Source: Gammaproteobacteria bacterium 45_16_T64 (lineage in GTDB: Bacteria > Pseudomonadota > Gammaproteobacteria > Pseudomonadales > Ketobacteraceae). Taken from it: 64,000 nt of DNA. Shown here one piece after another: positions 8,921-17,407 of the stretch. The stretch is from positions 248,001 to 312,000 of the forward strand of contig MABD01000024.1 in NCBI GenBank assembly GCA_002162955.1, given 5' to 3'. The notes beneath the pieces are model-generated. The model had not been told where the DNA came from. It saw nothing but the letters and a program-made list of their open reading frames with translations, and ran no database searches. Made by a program: the position numbers and the translations under genes. The first letter of the stretch is position 1, and every line of letters starts with the position of its first letter.

Positions 8921-9850
8921 ATGAATGACGTGGATGAGGAGCAACTGGGTAGCGTAGAGGTTAAATCTGAAATGGTATCCGAAGCGCTGTTAGTAGACGC
9001 GCAATCCGCTAGTGCATGCTTGTCCCCGATAGAACAACAGATTGCTGAGTTGATAGAGCAAAAGGCTGATAAGTTTGACCCTGTGCGTTTTCGTTTTATT
9101 GAGGTGATGGCTCGCCGTGCAAAAGAACAACGAGAGACGGTAACTTCTTTACTCGAAGAAAAGGCGTTAAAAGCACTTGTTACCTATCAAGCTGATTTCA
9201 ACGAAAGAAAAGACATTGCGCAAGCAATCGTGAATCGTGTGGCAACGCAATTTCCAGAATCCCAGGGTGCGGTGCAGCAATTATTTGAAATAGGTGATTT
9301 TTCCGGTGTTACTCGCATGGAGCGCGTATTGTTACGCTCGCAGCCTCGTAAGGATAGAGTGAGCCATTTAGCGGCGCTAACGCAATACGTTAACGGGGGG
9401 GAAGACCTTGATGAGGGTGTTGTGACAGATAGCCCCGATTCATTTGAAGACCTTGTAAAACAACAAGAAAGAAATGTGACTCAGTCGGTTCTTGAGGCGG
9501 GTAATGTTTCTGGGATGGAAGCTATTGCAGAAAACAATGAGGGTGCCATCCCTGAGTTAAAATCCGTTAAAGCCTACAGGGATACTTGGGCGAAACGCAG
9601 TAATCAACGCTTGATCAATAGCGCAATACAAGATGAGCCTGAAGATGCAGGCCCGTTGAATCCACAAATGTTGGTGGCCCGGTCGTTATCGGAGATGCGG
9701 GACGTTTCACCGGAATACGTGAATCGCTATATTTCTTACCTAGAAACGTTGCTATGGCTTGAGGACGCGGGGCAGAGTGCCGCCGTTAGCACCACTTCAA
9801 AAGCAGTGAAAGCCAAGCCAAAAAAGGTTGGGAGAAAGAAGTCGGGGTAA
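8921..9850 (+). CDS. DUF2894-like protein, last gene of the motor operon
   Basis: This 309-residue protein starts 7 bp after the OmpA-like gene; in-frame upstream ATGs lie inside that gene and are rejected. It is soluble and largely helical. A segment near residue 40-75 (IEQQIAELIEQKADKFDPVRFRFIEVMARRA) is followed by an acidic middle and by LVARSLSEMRDVSPEYVNRYISYLETLLWLE near the C-terminus. The tail is very basic (KAVKAKPKKVGRKKSG), which might bind nucleic acid or acidic surfaces. Members I recall in this position are annotated DUF2894. No nuclease or helicase motif is visible, unlike ZorC, ZorD or ZorE. Its function is unknown. Confidence 0.72.
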   Translation: MNDVDEEQLGSVEVKSEMVSEALLVDAQSASACLSPIEQQIAELIEQKADKFDPVRFRFIEVMARRAKEQRETVTSLLEEKALKALVTYQADFNERKDIAQAIVNRVATQFPESQGAVQQLFEIGDFSGVTRMERVLLRSQPRKDRVSHLAALTQYVNGGEDLDEGVVTDSPDSFEDLVKQQERNVTQSVLEAGNVSGMEAIAENNEGAIPELKSVKAYRDTWAKRSNQRLINSAIQDEPEDAGPLNPQMLVARSLSEMRDVSPEYVNRYISYLETLLWLEDAGQSAAVSTTSKAVKAKPKKVGRKKSG

Positions 9851-9991
9851 ATTCTACCTGCCATTGCATGCTTCTCTAGTCTTTTATGTACGCTCACTTT
9901 TAGAATTGAAATATGGAGTGAGTAAAGGCAAAATATTAGGTAGTGATTTAAAAGGGGAGAGGATAGCCCCGATGAACTATAAGGAATTAAT

Positions 9992-10375
9992 ATGAATTTA
10001 TACTGGGTAGAATCTTTCGATCATAGTGAAGACTGGTTTGTTGCGGCTAGCAGTGGTGCTGAAGCAAGGCAGTTTTTTTCCGATGATATGGGGTATGAAC
10101 TCCTCGAAGATGAAATTACGTCTCTCGAAGTTTGCCGTGTTCCTGATTCAATAGATACCGTCGATGGCGTTCAATTTGCAGACGAAGAGATGATAACGGC
10201 TTGTGGTGGCGAAACGAAAGCGTTCGATGATAATGATCTAAAAGCACTTTTGGATGATCAGCTGCTTCAGGCGGTGGGGCCTGAGACCCGTGTAGTATTG
10301 ATTCGAAATTGTATTTATGTCGAAGGCAATGTGATGCGGGCCGTCCTCAATGGTATGTCGGATCGCGAAGGGTAA
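9992..10375 (+). CDS. Small acidic protein of unknown function
   Basis: This 127-residue protein has an AAGGA ribosome-binding site 6 bases before its ATG, which supports it as a real gene. It is strongly acidic with many Asp and Glu residues. An N-terminal segment (YWVESFDHSEDWFVAASSGAEARQFF) looks like a small alpha/beta domain. I see no signal peptide, membrane segment or catalytic motif. It stands alone, 141 bp after the motor operon and about 100 bp before the NRDE gene, both in the same direction. It could be a late addition to the motor operon, but the gap and its own start signals suggest a separate unit. Confidence 0.6.
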   Translation: MNLYWVESFDHSEDWFVAASSGAEARQFFSDDMGYELLEDEITSLEVCRVPDSIDTVDGVQFADEEMITACGGETKAFDDNDLKALLDDQLLQAVGPETRVVLIRNCIYVEGNVMRAVLNGMSDREG

Positions 10376-10475
10376 GTTTCTTGGGCAAGCCAGCTTGCTA
10401 CCCATCACTAGGCTTTTTACAAAAGATGTTATGATACGCAAGAACGTAATCTAGGTAATAGGGCGGGGGCGAGTG

Positions 10476-11273
10476 ATGTGTTTGATACTATTTGCATGGA
10501 ATCCTAGTGCCGCCAATAGGTTAGTGGTTGCAGCGAATCGTGATGAATTTTTTCAACGGCCGACGAAGCCTGCACACTTCTGGGATGGTGATGACGTATT
10601 GGCAGGTAAGGATCTTGAGCAGCAGGGTACATGGCTAGGTGTTACACGCACAGGGCGATTTGCGGCGGTGACTAATTATCGGGAGCTTGATGGAAATCAA
10701 TACCCCTGTTCCAGAGGAAAGCTAACCACCGACTTTTTACAAGCAAGTGATACGCCGGAAGATTACTTACAACAACTTCAAGAGGTTAAGGATCAATATG
10801 CGGGGTTTAACGTATTGGTGGGTGATACAACATCGTTATACTATTTTTCTAATCGTAGCGGTAGGTCTCCTGAGCTGCTTGAACCCGGTGTATATGGGTT
10901 AAGTAATCATTTGCTCAATACAGAGTGGCCAAAAGTAAATGTCGGTGTTGCAGGGTTAAGGGGGGCTATCGAACAGGCTACCAATAATAAGCCGTTGGAG
11001 TGGGATGGCATAGGAGGCATTGAACAGGTATTACTAGAGCTTCTTCAGAATGATACTCAAGCTAACGATGGGATTCTACCGGATACTGGAGTAGGAATTG
11101 CGGTCGAAAGAATGCTCTCTCCTTTGTTTATCAAGAGCCCTGGTTATGGTACCCGGGCTAGTACGTTGCTGCGAGTCACTGGGGAGGGCGATGTCATGTT
11201 TTTGGAGCAAAATTATGATGTTAGCGGTGAACATACTGATAGGGTACGTTATAGCTGGCAGCTGGAGTTTTAA
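10476..11273 (+). CDS. NRDE/TANGO2 family protein
   Basis: This 265-residue protein begins MCLILFAWNPSAANRLVVAANRDEFFQRP, the hallmark N-terminus of the NRDE (Asn-Arg-Asp-Glu) family related to eukaryotic TANGO2. Cys2 follows the initiator Met directly. The start at 10476 is chosen because of that motif; a GTG one codon upstream is also in frame. Further conserved-looking parts are GTWLGVTRTGRFAAVTNYRE and GVYGLSNHLLNTEWPK. The family has been linked to heme and lipid handling, but no reaction is settled. It lies 100 bp downstream of the acidic protein gene and stands before a divergent-looking regulatory palindrome that belongs to the next operon. Confidence 0.88.
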   Translation: MCLILFAWNPSAANRLVVAANRDEFFQRPTKPAHFWDGDDVLAGKDLEQQGTWLGVTRTGRFAAVTNYRELDGNQYPCSRGKLTTDFLQASDTPEDYLQQLQEVKDQYAGFNVLVGDTTSLYYFSNRSGRSPELLEPGVYGLSNHLLNTEWPKVNVGVAGLRGAIEQATNNKPLEWDGIGGIEQVLLELLQNDTQANDGILPDTGVGIAVERMLSPLFIKSPGYGTRASTLLRVTGEGDVMFLEQNYDVSGEHTDRVRYSWQLEF

Positions 11274-11340
11274 CCCAAATTTTAACAAGGCCCCCCATTG
11301 CTGGGATTGATTGTTCCAGTCTGCTTGATTGACTGAATTG

Positions 11341-11389
11341 GCACTCCTGAATATGATTCGAACGTCGTTCAATTCATATTCAGGAGTGC
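11341..11389. promoter_or_regulatory. 49-bp near-perfect palindrome covering the ribosome-binding site of the efflux regulator
   Basis: The arms at 11341-11356 and 11374-11389 match perfectly over 16 bp. A second 5-bp inverted repeat (GAACG-T-CGTTC) shares the same centre at 11365, leaving only two mismatched pairs in the whole element. The right arm includes the AGGAG at 11382-11386 used by the TetR gene that starts at 11394. It is probably the operator of that TetR protein. In RNA it could fold so that the ribosome-binding site is closed. Confidence 0.75.
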
Positions 11390-11393
11390 GCTA

Positions 11394-12122
11394 ATGTCTC
11401 CCGCCCCTACATGTAGTCATCAGGAACAGGAAGATCGTATCCTGGATGCTGCGGCAACCTGCATTGAAAACAGCTCGTTGCTGGACTTTACCATGTCCGC
11501 GATTTCGAAGGAGTCGGGTTTCTCGATGGGCTCTATCTATAAGCATATCCAAACCAAGGAGGATGTGTTGGTGGCCCTGGCGTATCGGGTGTATTGCAAT
11601 CTTTTTGATGTTTTTTCTGCGATTGACTCTCTACCACTGACGACACCGCAGCGCTTGGTCGCAGCAAAGTTATTCTGCAAAGAAAAAGTCTGTCTTTATG
11701 AGTTTGACGGTCATTTAGAGAACTTGGTGAATAGTAAGGCTGTGTTACAACGCGCTTCTGCCCATTGGCTTGAAAAAATGATTCGTATGGATAAATCCAT
11801 TGAAGATCTTTTTGCGACGATAATTCGTAACGGTTGTAACAGTGGTGAACTAATAGTTGAGCTGGAGTGTCAAGAGTCCTTGGTGGAAGAGATCAATGTG
11901 GGCCTTTGGTCTTTGTGTGTTGGTTTCAATCAAGTGGTTGTTCAGTTAGATGCGAGAAATGCGATTGGTGAAGGTACTGATTTGTCGTTAATGGTTGGGC
12001 CGGGCAGCCCAATCATTAAGAATGTGCAACGGTTAGTGAATAGTTACCCCTGGAAGGAGCCTGTCACGGATTTTGATATTCAGATGATATGTGACGTGCT
12101 TGAAGCACGGGGCTTGCGTTAG
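11394..12122 (+). CDS. TetR/AcrR family regulator of the RND efflux operon
   Basis: This 242-residue protein has an N-terminal helix-turn-helix: RILDAAATCIENSS, then MSAISKESGFSMGSIYKHIQTKEDVL (residues about 16-60), where IYKHIQTKE is the end of the recognition region. The ligand-binding half is somewhat long and has several Cys residues (in CIE, CNL, CKEKVC, CNSG, CQES). It is the first gene of a regulator-adaptor-permease operon, 69 bp before the adaptor, and lies next to a 49-bp palindrome that should be its own operator. It most likely represses the pump until the substrate binds. Confidence 0.9.
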   Translation: MSPAPTCSHQEQEDRILDAAATCIENSSLLDFTMSAISKESGFSMGSIYKHIQTKEDVLVALAYRVYCNLFDVFSAIDSLPLTTPQRLVAAKLFCKEKVCLYEFDGHLENLVNSKAVLQRASAHWLEKMIRMDKSIEDLFATIIRNGCNSGELIVELECQESLVEEINVGLWSLCVGFNQVVVQLDARNAIGEGTDLSLMVGPGSPIIKNVQRLVNSYPWKEPVTDFDIQMICDVLEARGLR

Positions 12123-12191
12123 ATAGAACTGCGTTTGTGTGAGTTAATCAAATTTACGGTTATTACCGATTTTATTAAGGAGATAGTTAAG

Positions 12192-13385
12192 ATGAAATTT
12201 CGCCGTTGGAGTATTGCGATATTTGCTTGTGTATTAACATTTGGTGGTTTAGCTGCATTCAAAGTGTTGGAAATAAAACAGGCCATCGCGTTTGGTGAAT
12301 CGTTTCCAGAGCATTCAGAGACAGTGGAGACTGCGCAAGTGAGTACCGTCCTTTATCAGAAAAAGATCGATGTGATGGGGACTGTACTAGCACCCAAACA
12401 GCTATTAATAACCAACGAATTAGCAGGCCAAATTGTGACTGTTGGTTTTCGTTCTGGCGATATCGTGGAAGAGAATCAAGTGCTATTGGCGTTGGATGTT
12501 GCCACGGAAAAAGCGAATCTTGCGGCAGCAAAAGCAAGGGCTGAATTAGCACAATCAGTATATCGACGTACTCGAAATCTACAAAAATCTAGCGCTGTGA
12601 GTCAGGAAGAATTGGATCGCGCTAAGGCAGATTTGACATCGACGTTGGCTGAGATAGAAGTGCTCAATTCAACAATCAGTAAGAAAACGATCAAAGCGCC
12701 TTTCAAAGGGCGAGTCGGCATTCATCGCTTTGAGGTAGGGCAATACTTGCAGAGCAATAGCGAAATCACTCAGTTGCTCGGTGAAAGTAATGTGTTATGG
12801 GTGGATTTTCACGTACCGCAATTTTATCCAGGACTTGCCGTTGGCGCTCAGGTTGGTGTTCATAGCATTAATGCACAGCGTGCAAAATCATCATCGGAAC
12901 AAGCCTTGGTAGCCAGTATTTTGGCATCCGATACGGTACTGAATGATATGCATCGCAGTCGCTTGTATCGGGCGTCGATTGATCTGAGTGTAGAAGTAAA
13001 CCAAGTGCCGTTATCTCATAACGCATCAGTAGAGGTCATTGTACCTGTATCGGAACCAATATCGTATTTCACCGTGTCGACCTCTGCTATCCAGCAAGAT
13101 AATTTAGGCGAGTATGTCTATGTATTGTCTCCTGACGATAAAGGGCAGGGTTATCGGGCTCATCGCCAGCAGGTGAACGTGTCAGAAACCGTTGATGGTA
13201 TGGTATTGATTGCCACGAACTTGGTTGAAGGTGACACCATTGCAACTGCTGGTGCGTTTAAACTTGCCGAAGGCATGCTGACTTATACCCGTGAAAGGCC
13301 GTCACTGGCGAATAATACTGGAGTAAATGACACTGCAGTAAATAATACAATCGCGAGTAATACTGGCGTAGAGGAGGCTCACTAA
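12192..13385 (+). CDS. RND efflux periplasmic adaptor subunit (membrane fusion protein)
   Basis: This 397-residue protein starts at the ATG at 12192, 9 bases after an AAGGAG ribosome-binding site; an in-frame GTG at 12135 adds no recognisable sequence. An N-terminal membrane anchor (RRWSIAIFACVLTFGGLAAF) is followed by the lipoyl/barrel-sandwich half (GTVLAPKQLLITNELAGQIVTVGF...). A helical hairpin (ANLAAAKARAELAQSVYRRTRNL...) and the second lipoyl half with KKTIKAPFKGRVGIH come next. It bridges the permease to an outer-membrane channel. The C-terminal 20 residues are an Asn/Thr-rich degenerate repeat (NNTGVNDTAVNNT). It overlaps the permease gene by 1 bp (TAATG). No outer-membrane factor is encoded here. 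Confidence 0.92.
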   Translation: MKFRRWSIAIFACVLTFGGLAAFKVLEIKQAIAFGESFPEHSETVETAQVSTVLYQKKIDVMGTVLAPKQLLITNELAGQIVTVGFRSGDIVEENQVLLALDVATEKANLAAAKARAELAQSVYRRTRNLQKSSAVSQEELDRAKADLTSTLAEIEVLNSTISKKTIKAPFKGRVGIHRFEVGQYLQSNSEITQLLGESNVLWVDFHVPQFYPGLAVGAQVGVHSINAQRAKSSSEQALVASILASDTVLNDMHRSRLYRASIDLSVEVNQVPLSHNASVEVIVPVSEPISYFTVSTSAIQQDNLGEYVYVLSPDDKGQGYRAHRQQVNVSETVDGMVLIATNLVEGDTIATAGAFKLAEGMLTYTRERPSLANNTGVNDTAVNNTIASNTGVEEAH

Positions 13386-16300
13386 TGGAGCTTTTTGTTA
13401 AACGCCCAGTGATCGCGATTGTGGTTTCATTGATACTTTTGCTCTCCGGTGCTTTTGCGGTATCTAAGTTAGCGGTCTTACAATTTCCAAAATTAGAGAG
13501 TTCTTCGCTGGTTATTACGACGGCTTATCCGGGCTCGTCGTCTGAGGTTGTTCAGGGGTTTATTACGGAACCCATCGAGCGCGCTGCAATGACGATTCCG
13601 GGAGTAGATTACGTTGATGCACGTACTACTGCCGGTTTTAGTACCGTGACGGCTTGGTTGGAGCTGAACGAAAATAGCACCGCTGCGTTAGCTGAGTTAA
13701 GCGCGAGGTTGGCACAGATCCGTTATGAATTACCTGTAGGTGCAGAAGATCCGGCAATCGAAGTACAGCGCGCGGATAGGCCCGCTGCATTATTTTATCT
13801 CGATGTTCATGGTGATGCCTGGACTCGAGCAGAGCTTACCAATTACATGGAGCGGCAGGTAAACCCACAACTTGCAGCCATAAAAGGCGTGCAGCGGGTA
13901 GGGTTAGAAGGTGGCAGAGACCCTGCCATGCGTATTTGGATCGACAACCGTAAACTAAGCGCACTGGGATTAGGGGCGAACGATGTGTTAAGTGCCCTAC
14001 GTGCCAATAATGTAATCGCTGCCATAGGAAAAACTGAAAACCAATCGCAGAAAGTTAATTTGCTAACCAATGGTACGCTGACGTCGGCTGATGATTTCAG
14101 GTTGTTGGTTGTATCCAATATCGATGGGGTCGTTATCCGCCTGCAAGATATCGCAAGAGTTGAGATGGGCGAAGACAGAGGCACGATTACGGCGCGCTTT
14201 GATCAAGAAACAACAATTTATATTTCAATTTGGCCGTTACCTGGGGCTAATGAGATCGCAATCGGTGATGAATTGTATAAGCGTTTGGCGTCTATTAACG
14301 GAGCATTACCGAAAGGCTTATCCATTGAGGTTGGGTTCGACGGCACGATCTATATGCGTGATGCTTTAATGGAAATATTCATCACTCTGCTTGAGACAGT
14401 AGCGTTGGTAGGGCTTGTGGTTTTGGTGTTGATGGGCTCTGTTAGAACGGCTCTAGTGCCGTTGATTACTATTCCTATCTCTATATTAGGTAGCGTTGCA
14501 GCAATGCTGTTAATGGGTTTTTCACTGAATCTATTAACGATTCTTGCGGTGGTACTATCTGTCGGCTTGGTGGTGGATGATGCCATCGTGGTGGTTGAGA
14601 ATGTCGCGCGACATTTAAGAGAAGGTAAATCGAGAATTGATGCAGCGCTAATAAGTTCGAAAGAGCTATTGTCGCCTATTATTGCAATGACTATTACGTT
14701 GGCGGCAGTCTACACACCCATAGGTTTTGTATCGGGTTTAACCGGGGCGTTATTTCAGGAATTTGCATTTACGTTGTCTGTCGCAGTGGTCATTTCTGGC
14801 GTTGTTGCAATCACCTTGTCACCTATTATGTCTGCGTATGTCTGTGCAGATAACGGCAAAGAAACCAGGGTCACTCTGCGTCTTAATGCGGGATTTGATC
14901 GTCTACAAAAACGTTATGGTCGCTTGTTGATAGGTAGCTTTCAGTGGCAAAGCCAAATTATATTTGTCGCGACCTTTCTCTCATTGCTGGTAGTACCATT
15001 TTATCTTTTTTCCAGTAAGGAATTGGCCCCGATTGAAGATCAAGGCAGTATTAATATCATTGTTGAATCGCCGCCAAGCGCATCTCTTGCGTATACCGAA
15101 GATTATATGCATGACGTTATAAAAGAGATTGAGGATAATACGCCGGGTCTGGATATGGTGTGGCAAATAATTTCGTCCAATGGAGGGTTCGGCGGAATAG
15201 AGTTTGTGGACTATGATGAGCGTGATTTCAAGGTGCAGGATATGTTGTCACCGCTATATCAGCGCTTGTCCTCGTTAACCGGATTGAAAGTGTTTCCGGT
15301 TATCTTTCCAAGCCTGCCAACGGCTGGCCAGTTTGATGTTGAGATAGTGGTACAGTCCCCCGACGATTATACAACCATGGAGGGTTACGCTAAGAAGTTG
15401 ATACAAGCAGGTTACCAAAGCGGCCAATTTATGTTTGTTGACACGGATCTTCAGGTGAATTTACCGCAAGTACGGCTTGAATTTATGCATGACCGTATTG
15501 CTGAGTTAGGATTGGATGTGCAGACAGTCAGTAATCAGCTTGCGTCATTATTAGCAGAGCTAGATGTGAATCGCTTTAACGCGAATGGTAAGGCTTATCG
15601 TGTTATTCCCTTAGTTGAGAATGTTTCCAGAGATAATCCAGAGTCTATTCTTGATCTTCAAATTAAGACACCTGCTGGTGAATTGGTCCCCCTTCGAATG
15701 ATGGCAACGTTAGCAAAAGTGACGGGTCCTCGAGCAATGGGTAAGTTTAATCAACAGCGCTCTTTTAGAATCTTTGGTGGTGTGCTTCCAGGTACTACCA
15801 ATGAACAAGCACTGTCGACCTTGGAAAGCGCGGCAAAGGAACTGTTGCCAGCAAACTACACAGTGGATTATGCGGGAGTATCCAGGCAACTTAGAAATGA
15901 AGGCAATAGTATGATGACCGTACTGCTGGTGTCTTTGGTTGTGGTCTACTTGGCTTTGGCTATCCAATTTAATAGTTTTCGTTTGCCTCTTGTTGTATTG
16001 CTTGGCTCGGTTCCGCTTGCGCTTTCTGGCGCTATGTTATTTAGCTTTTTGAGCTTTACGACGATTAATATTTATGCACAGATTGGTTTTGTGACGTTGG
16101 TAGGGCTTATCGCTAAGAACGGCATTCTTATTACCGAGTTTGCGCACGAGTTACAATTGAAGGGTGTAGATAAACTCACGGCAATTAAGCAATCTGCTGA
16201 ACTACGATTACGACCTGTACTAATGACCACCGCAGCAACGGTATTGGGACATTTCCCTTTGGTGTTGGTGACTGGGGCGGGTGCGGAAGCAAGAAATAGT

Positions 16301-16438
16301 ATTGGAATTATTCTTGTAGCAGGTATGGCGATTGGAACTCTATTTACCTTATTTATTTTACCTTCCGTGTATATGTTATTGGCAAAGGAAAGTGAAGATC
16401 CTTACAAGGAGATTGATGCTGTCGTAGCAACTTCATAA
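13385..16438 (+). CDS. RND multidrug efflux permease (HAE1 family)
   Basis: This 1017-residue permease has the full HAE1 layout. A first membrane helix (PVIAIVVSLILLLSGAFAV) is followed by a large periplasmic loop, helices 2-6, a second large loop and helices 8-12. The proton-relay pair is visible in helix 4 (GLVVDDAIVVVENV). The length is normal for the family. It works with the adaptor at 12192 and needs an outer-membrane factor encoded elsewhere. Control is presumably by the TetR gene at 11394. The substrate cannot be read from sequence; the clade resembles MexF/MdtF-type drug and solvent pumps only in a general sense. Confidence 0.94.
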   Translation: MELFVKRPVIAIVVSLILLLSGAFAVSKLAVLQFPKLESSSLVITTAYPGSSSEVVQGFITEPIERAAMTIPGVDYVDARTTAGFSTVTAWLELNENSTAALAELSARLAQIRYELPVGAEDPAIEVQRADRPAALFYLDVHGDAWTRAELTNYMERQVNPQLAAIKGVQRVGLEGGRDPAMRIWIDNRKLSALGLGANDVLSALRANNVIAAIGKTENQSQKVNLLTNGTLTSADDFRLLVVSNIDGVVIRLQDIARVEMGEDRGTITARFDQETTIYISIWPLPGANEIAIGDELYKRLASINGALPKGLSIEVGFDGTIYMRDALMEIFITLLETVALVGLVVLVLMGSVRTALVPLITIPISILGSVAAMLLMGFSLNLLTILAVVLSVGLVVDDAIVVVENVARHLREGKSRIDAALISSKELLSPIIAMTITLAAVYTPIGFVSGLTGALFQEFAFTLSVAVVISGVVAITLSPIMSAYVCADNGKETRVTLRLNAGFDRLQKRYGRLLIGSFQWQSQIIFVATFLSLLVVPFYLFSSKELAPIEDQGSINIIVESPPSASLAYTEDYMHDVIKEIEDNTPGLDMVWQIISSNGGFGGIEFVDYDERDFKVQDMLSPLYQRLSSLTGLKVFPVIFPSLPTAGQFDVEIVVQSPDDYTTMEGYAKKLIQAGYQSGQFMFVDTDLQVNLPQVRLEFMHDRIAELGLDVQTVSNQLASLLAELDVNRFNANGKAYRVIPLVENVSRDNPESILDLQIKTPAGELVPLRMMATLAKVTGPRAMGKFNQQRSFRIFGGVLPGTTNEQALSTLESAAKELLPANYTVDYAGVSRQLRNEGNSMMTVLLVSLVVVYLALAIQFNSFRLPLVVLLGSVPLALSGAMLFSFLSFTTINIYAQIGFVTLVGLIAKNGILITEFAHELQLKGVDKLTAIKQSAELRLRPVLMTTAATVLGHFPLVLVTGAGAEARNSIGIILVAGMAIGTLFTLFILPSVYMLLAKESEDPYKEIDAVVATS

Positions 16439-16750
16439 AGTACTCTACGTTTGCGTTCTATTGTTGTTACTCACTCGATGATAGCAATAGAGCGTTCCTG
16501 GCCAGGGGATAATTTACCCCTTTCGCGACGATATAATTCATTCGTCTAACGCGTTCTCTCGACAGAATTTCTTGGAATAATAAAAATGCCTCGTTACCTC
16601 AATCACTTATCGAATACTGTGAGTTGGGTAAAAAACACGCAAAAAGACTATAATTATCGGTAGGTGCGTTGGCTAGCGATAAGGAGAGAGGTTAGCAGAC
16701 GAATCTACCTGATTAAGTATGGGCTTGGAGTACGCGAATCGGAGTGGGTT
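16439..16750. other. Intergenic region after the RND operon
   Basis: This 312-bp gap holds a possible weak hairpin (CGTTCTATTG near 16455 with CAATAGAGCG near 16487, allowing one G-U pair) and a small AGGGG/CCCCT stem around 16505-16522. Either could end the RND transcript. I see nothing else of note. Confidence 0.35.
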
Positions 16751-17131
16751 ATGAGTGTTCATAATAGAGTGGTAGGCGTGGGTATTATTTTCTTGCTGTG
16801 TTTGTTTTTATTACTTCCTAATGCCGTATCCGCAGATGAAGAAGCATTCACCGACTTTGAGCGTTGCGTTGTCCAAGAATATGAAGAGCACGCAAGAACA
16901 CCGGAAACTGCGTATCAGATTGGGGAGTGTTTTTACCAGATTGTACACCGGCGTTGCGATCACATGTCAGTGTCGATGAATACGGAAACTATGCAGGCGT
17001 TAAAGAGCAAGATTAGCGCGCACATTATTCTTCAATATGCTGACAGTTGGTTTGTGTTGGCAGCTAAGGATGGCCATCTCGGTGCGACGGAACAATTAGC
17101 GCAAACGAGACGGCGTTTGGCTGAGTTATAA
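16751..17131 (+). CDS. Small exported protein of unknown function
   Basis: This 126-residue protein starts at the ATG at 16751 with GGAG 6 bases upstream; the frame is open earlier but lacks protein character. A signal peptide is clear (VVGVGIIFLLCLFLLLPNAVSA, cleavage before DEE). The mature part is about 95 residues with three Cys (FERCVV, IGECFY, RRCDHM) and ends with a helix-rich stretch (YADSWFVLAAKDGHLGATEQLAQTRRRLAEL), which looks like one Sel1 or TPR-type repeat. The cysteines may form a disulfide in the periplasm. Neighbours give no function. Confidence 0.7.
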   Translation: MSVHNRVVGVGIIFLLCLFLLLPNAVSADEEAFTDFERCVVQEYEEHARTPETAYQIGECFYQIVHRRCDHMSVSMNTETMQALKSKISAHIILQYADSWFVLAAKDGHLGATEQLAQTRRRLAEL

Positions 17132-17407
17132 GTCCAAATAGCACTATCAAGTAATGTGATTTCTTCTCTTTGAGTGGCCTATGTTCACATGCACGCTTAA
17201 TCTTAGTGTGTACTTTTGTAAATAGAATGTGGTCTGATAAGTACAAAAAACTAATGGTTTCGGTTTACACATCAAAGGCTTAACGTTAGTGGTGTAGTAA
17301 TTGGATATATTCTGATTTGTTACTAGCATCTTGCTCTTTAGCCTGTCTCGGTATAAATTTTACCCATAACGAATAAAAACGAACCTTAGAAAATCGTGGG
17401 GCTATTA

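Noticed and set aside
4557-9850. Full Zorya defence system
   Set aside because: The motor pair fits ZorA and ZorB in layout, but no ZorC, ZorD or ZorE-like effector motif is visible. I call it a Zorya-like motor instead.
12135-12191. Earlier GTG start of the efflux adaptor
   Set aside because: The AAGGAG at 12177-12182 fits the ATG at 12192, and the extra residues resemble no adaptor.
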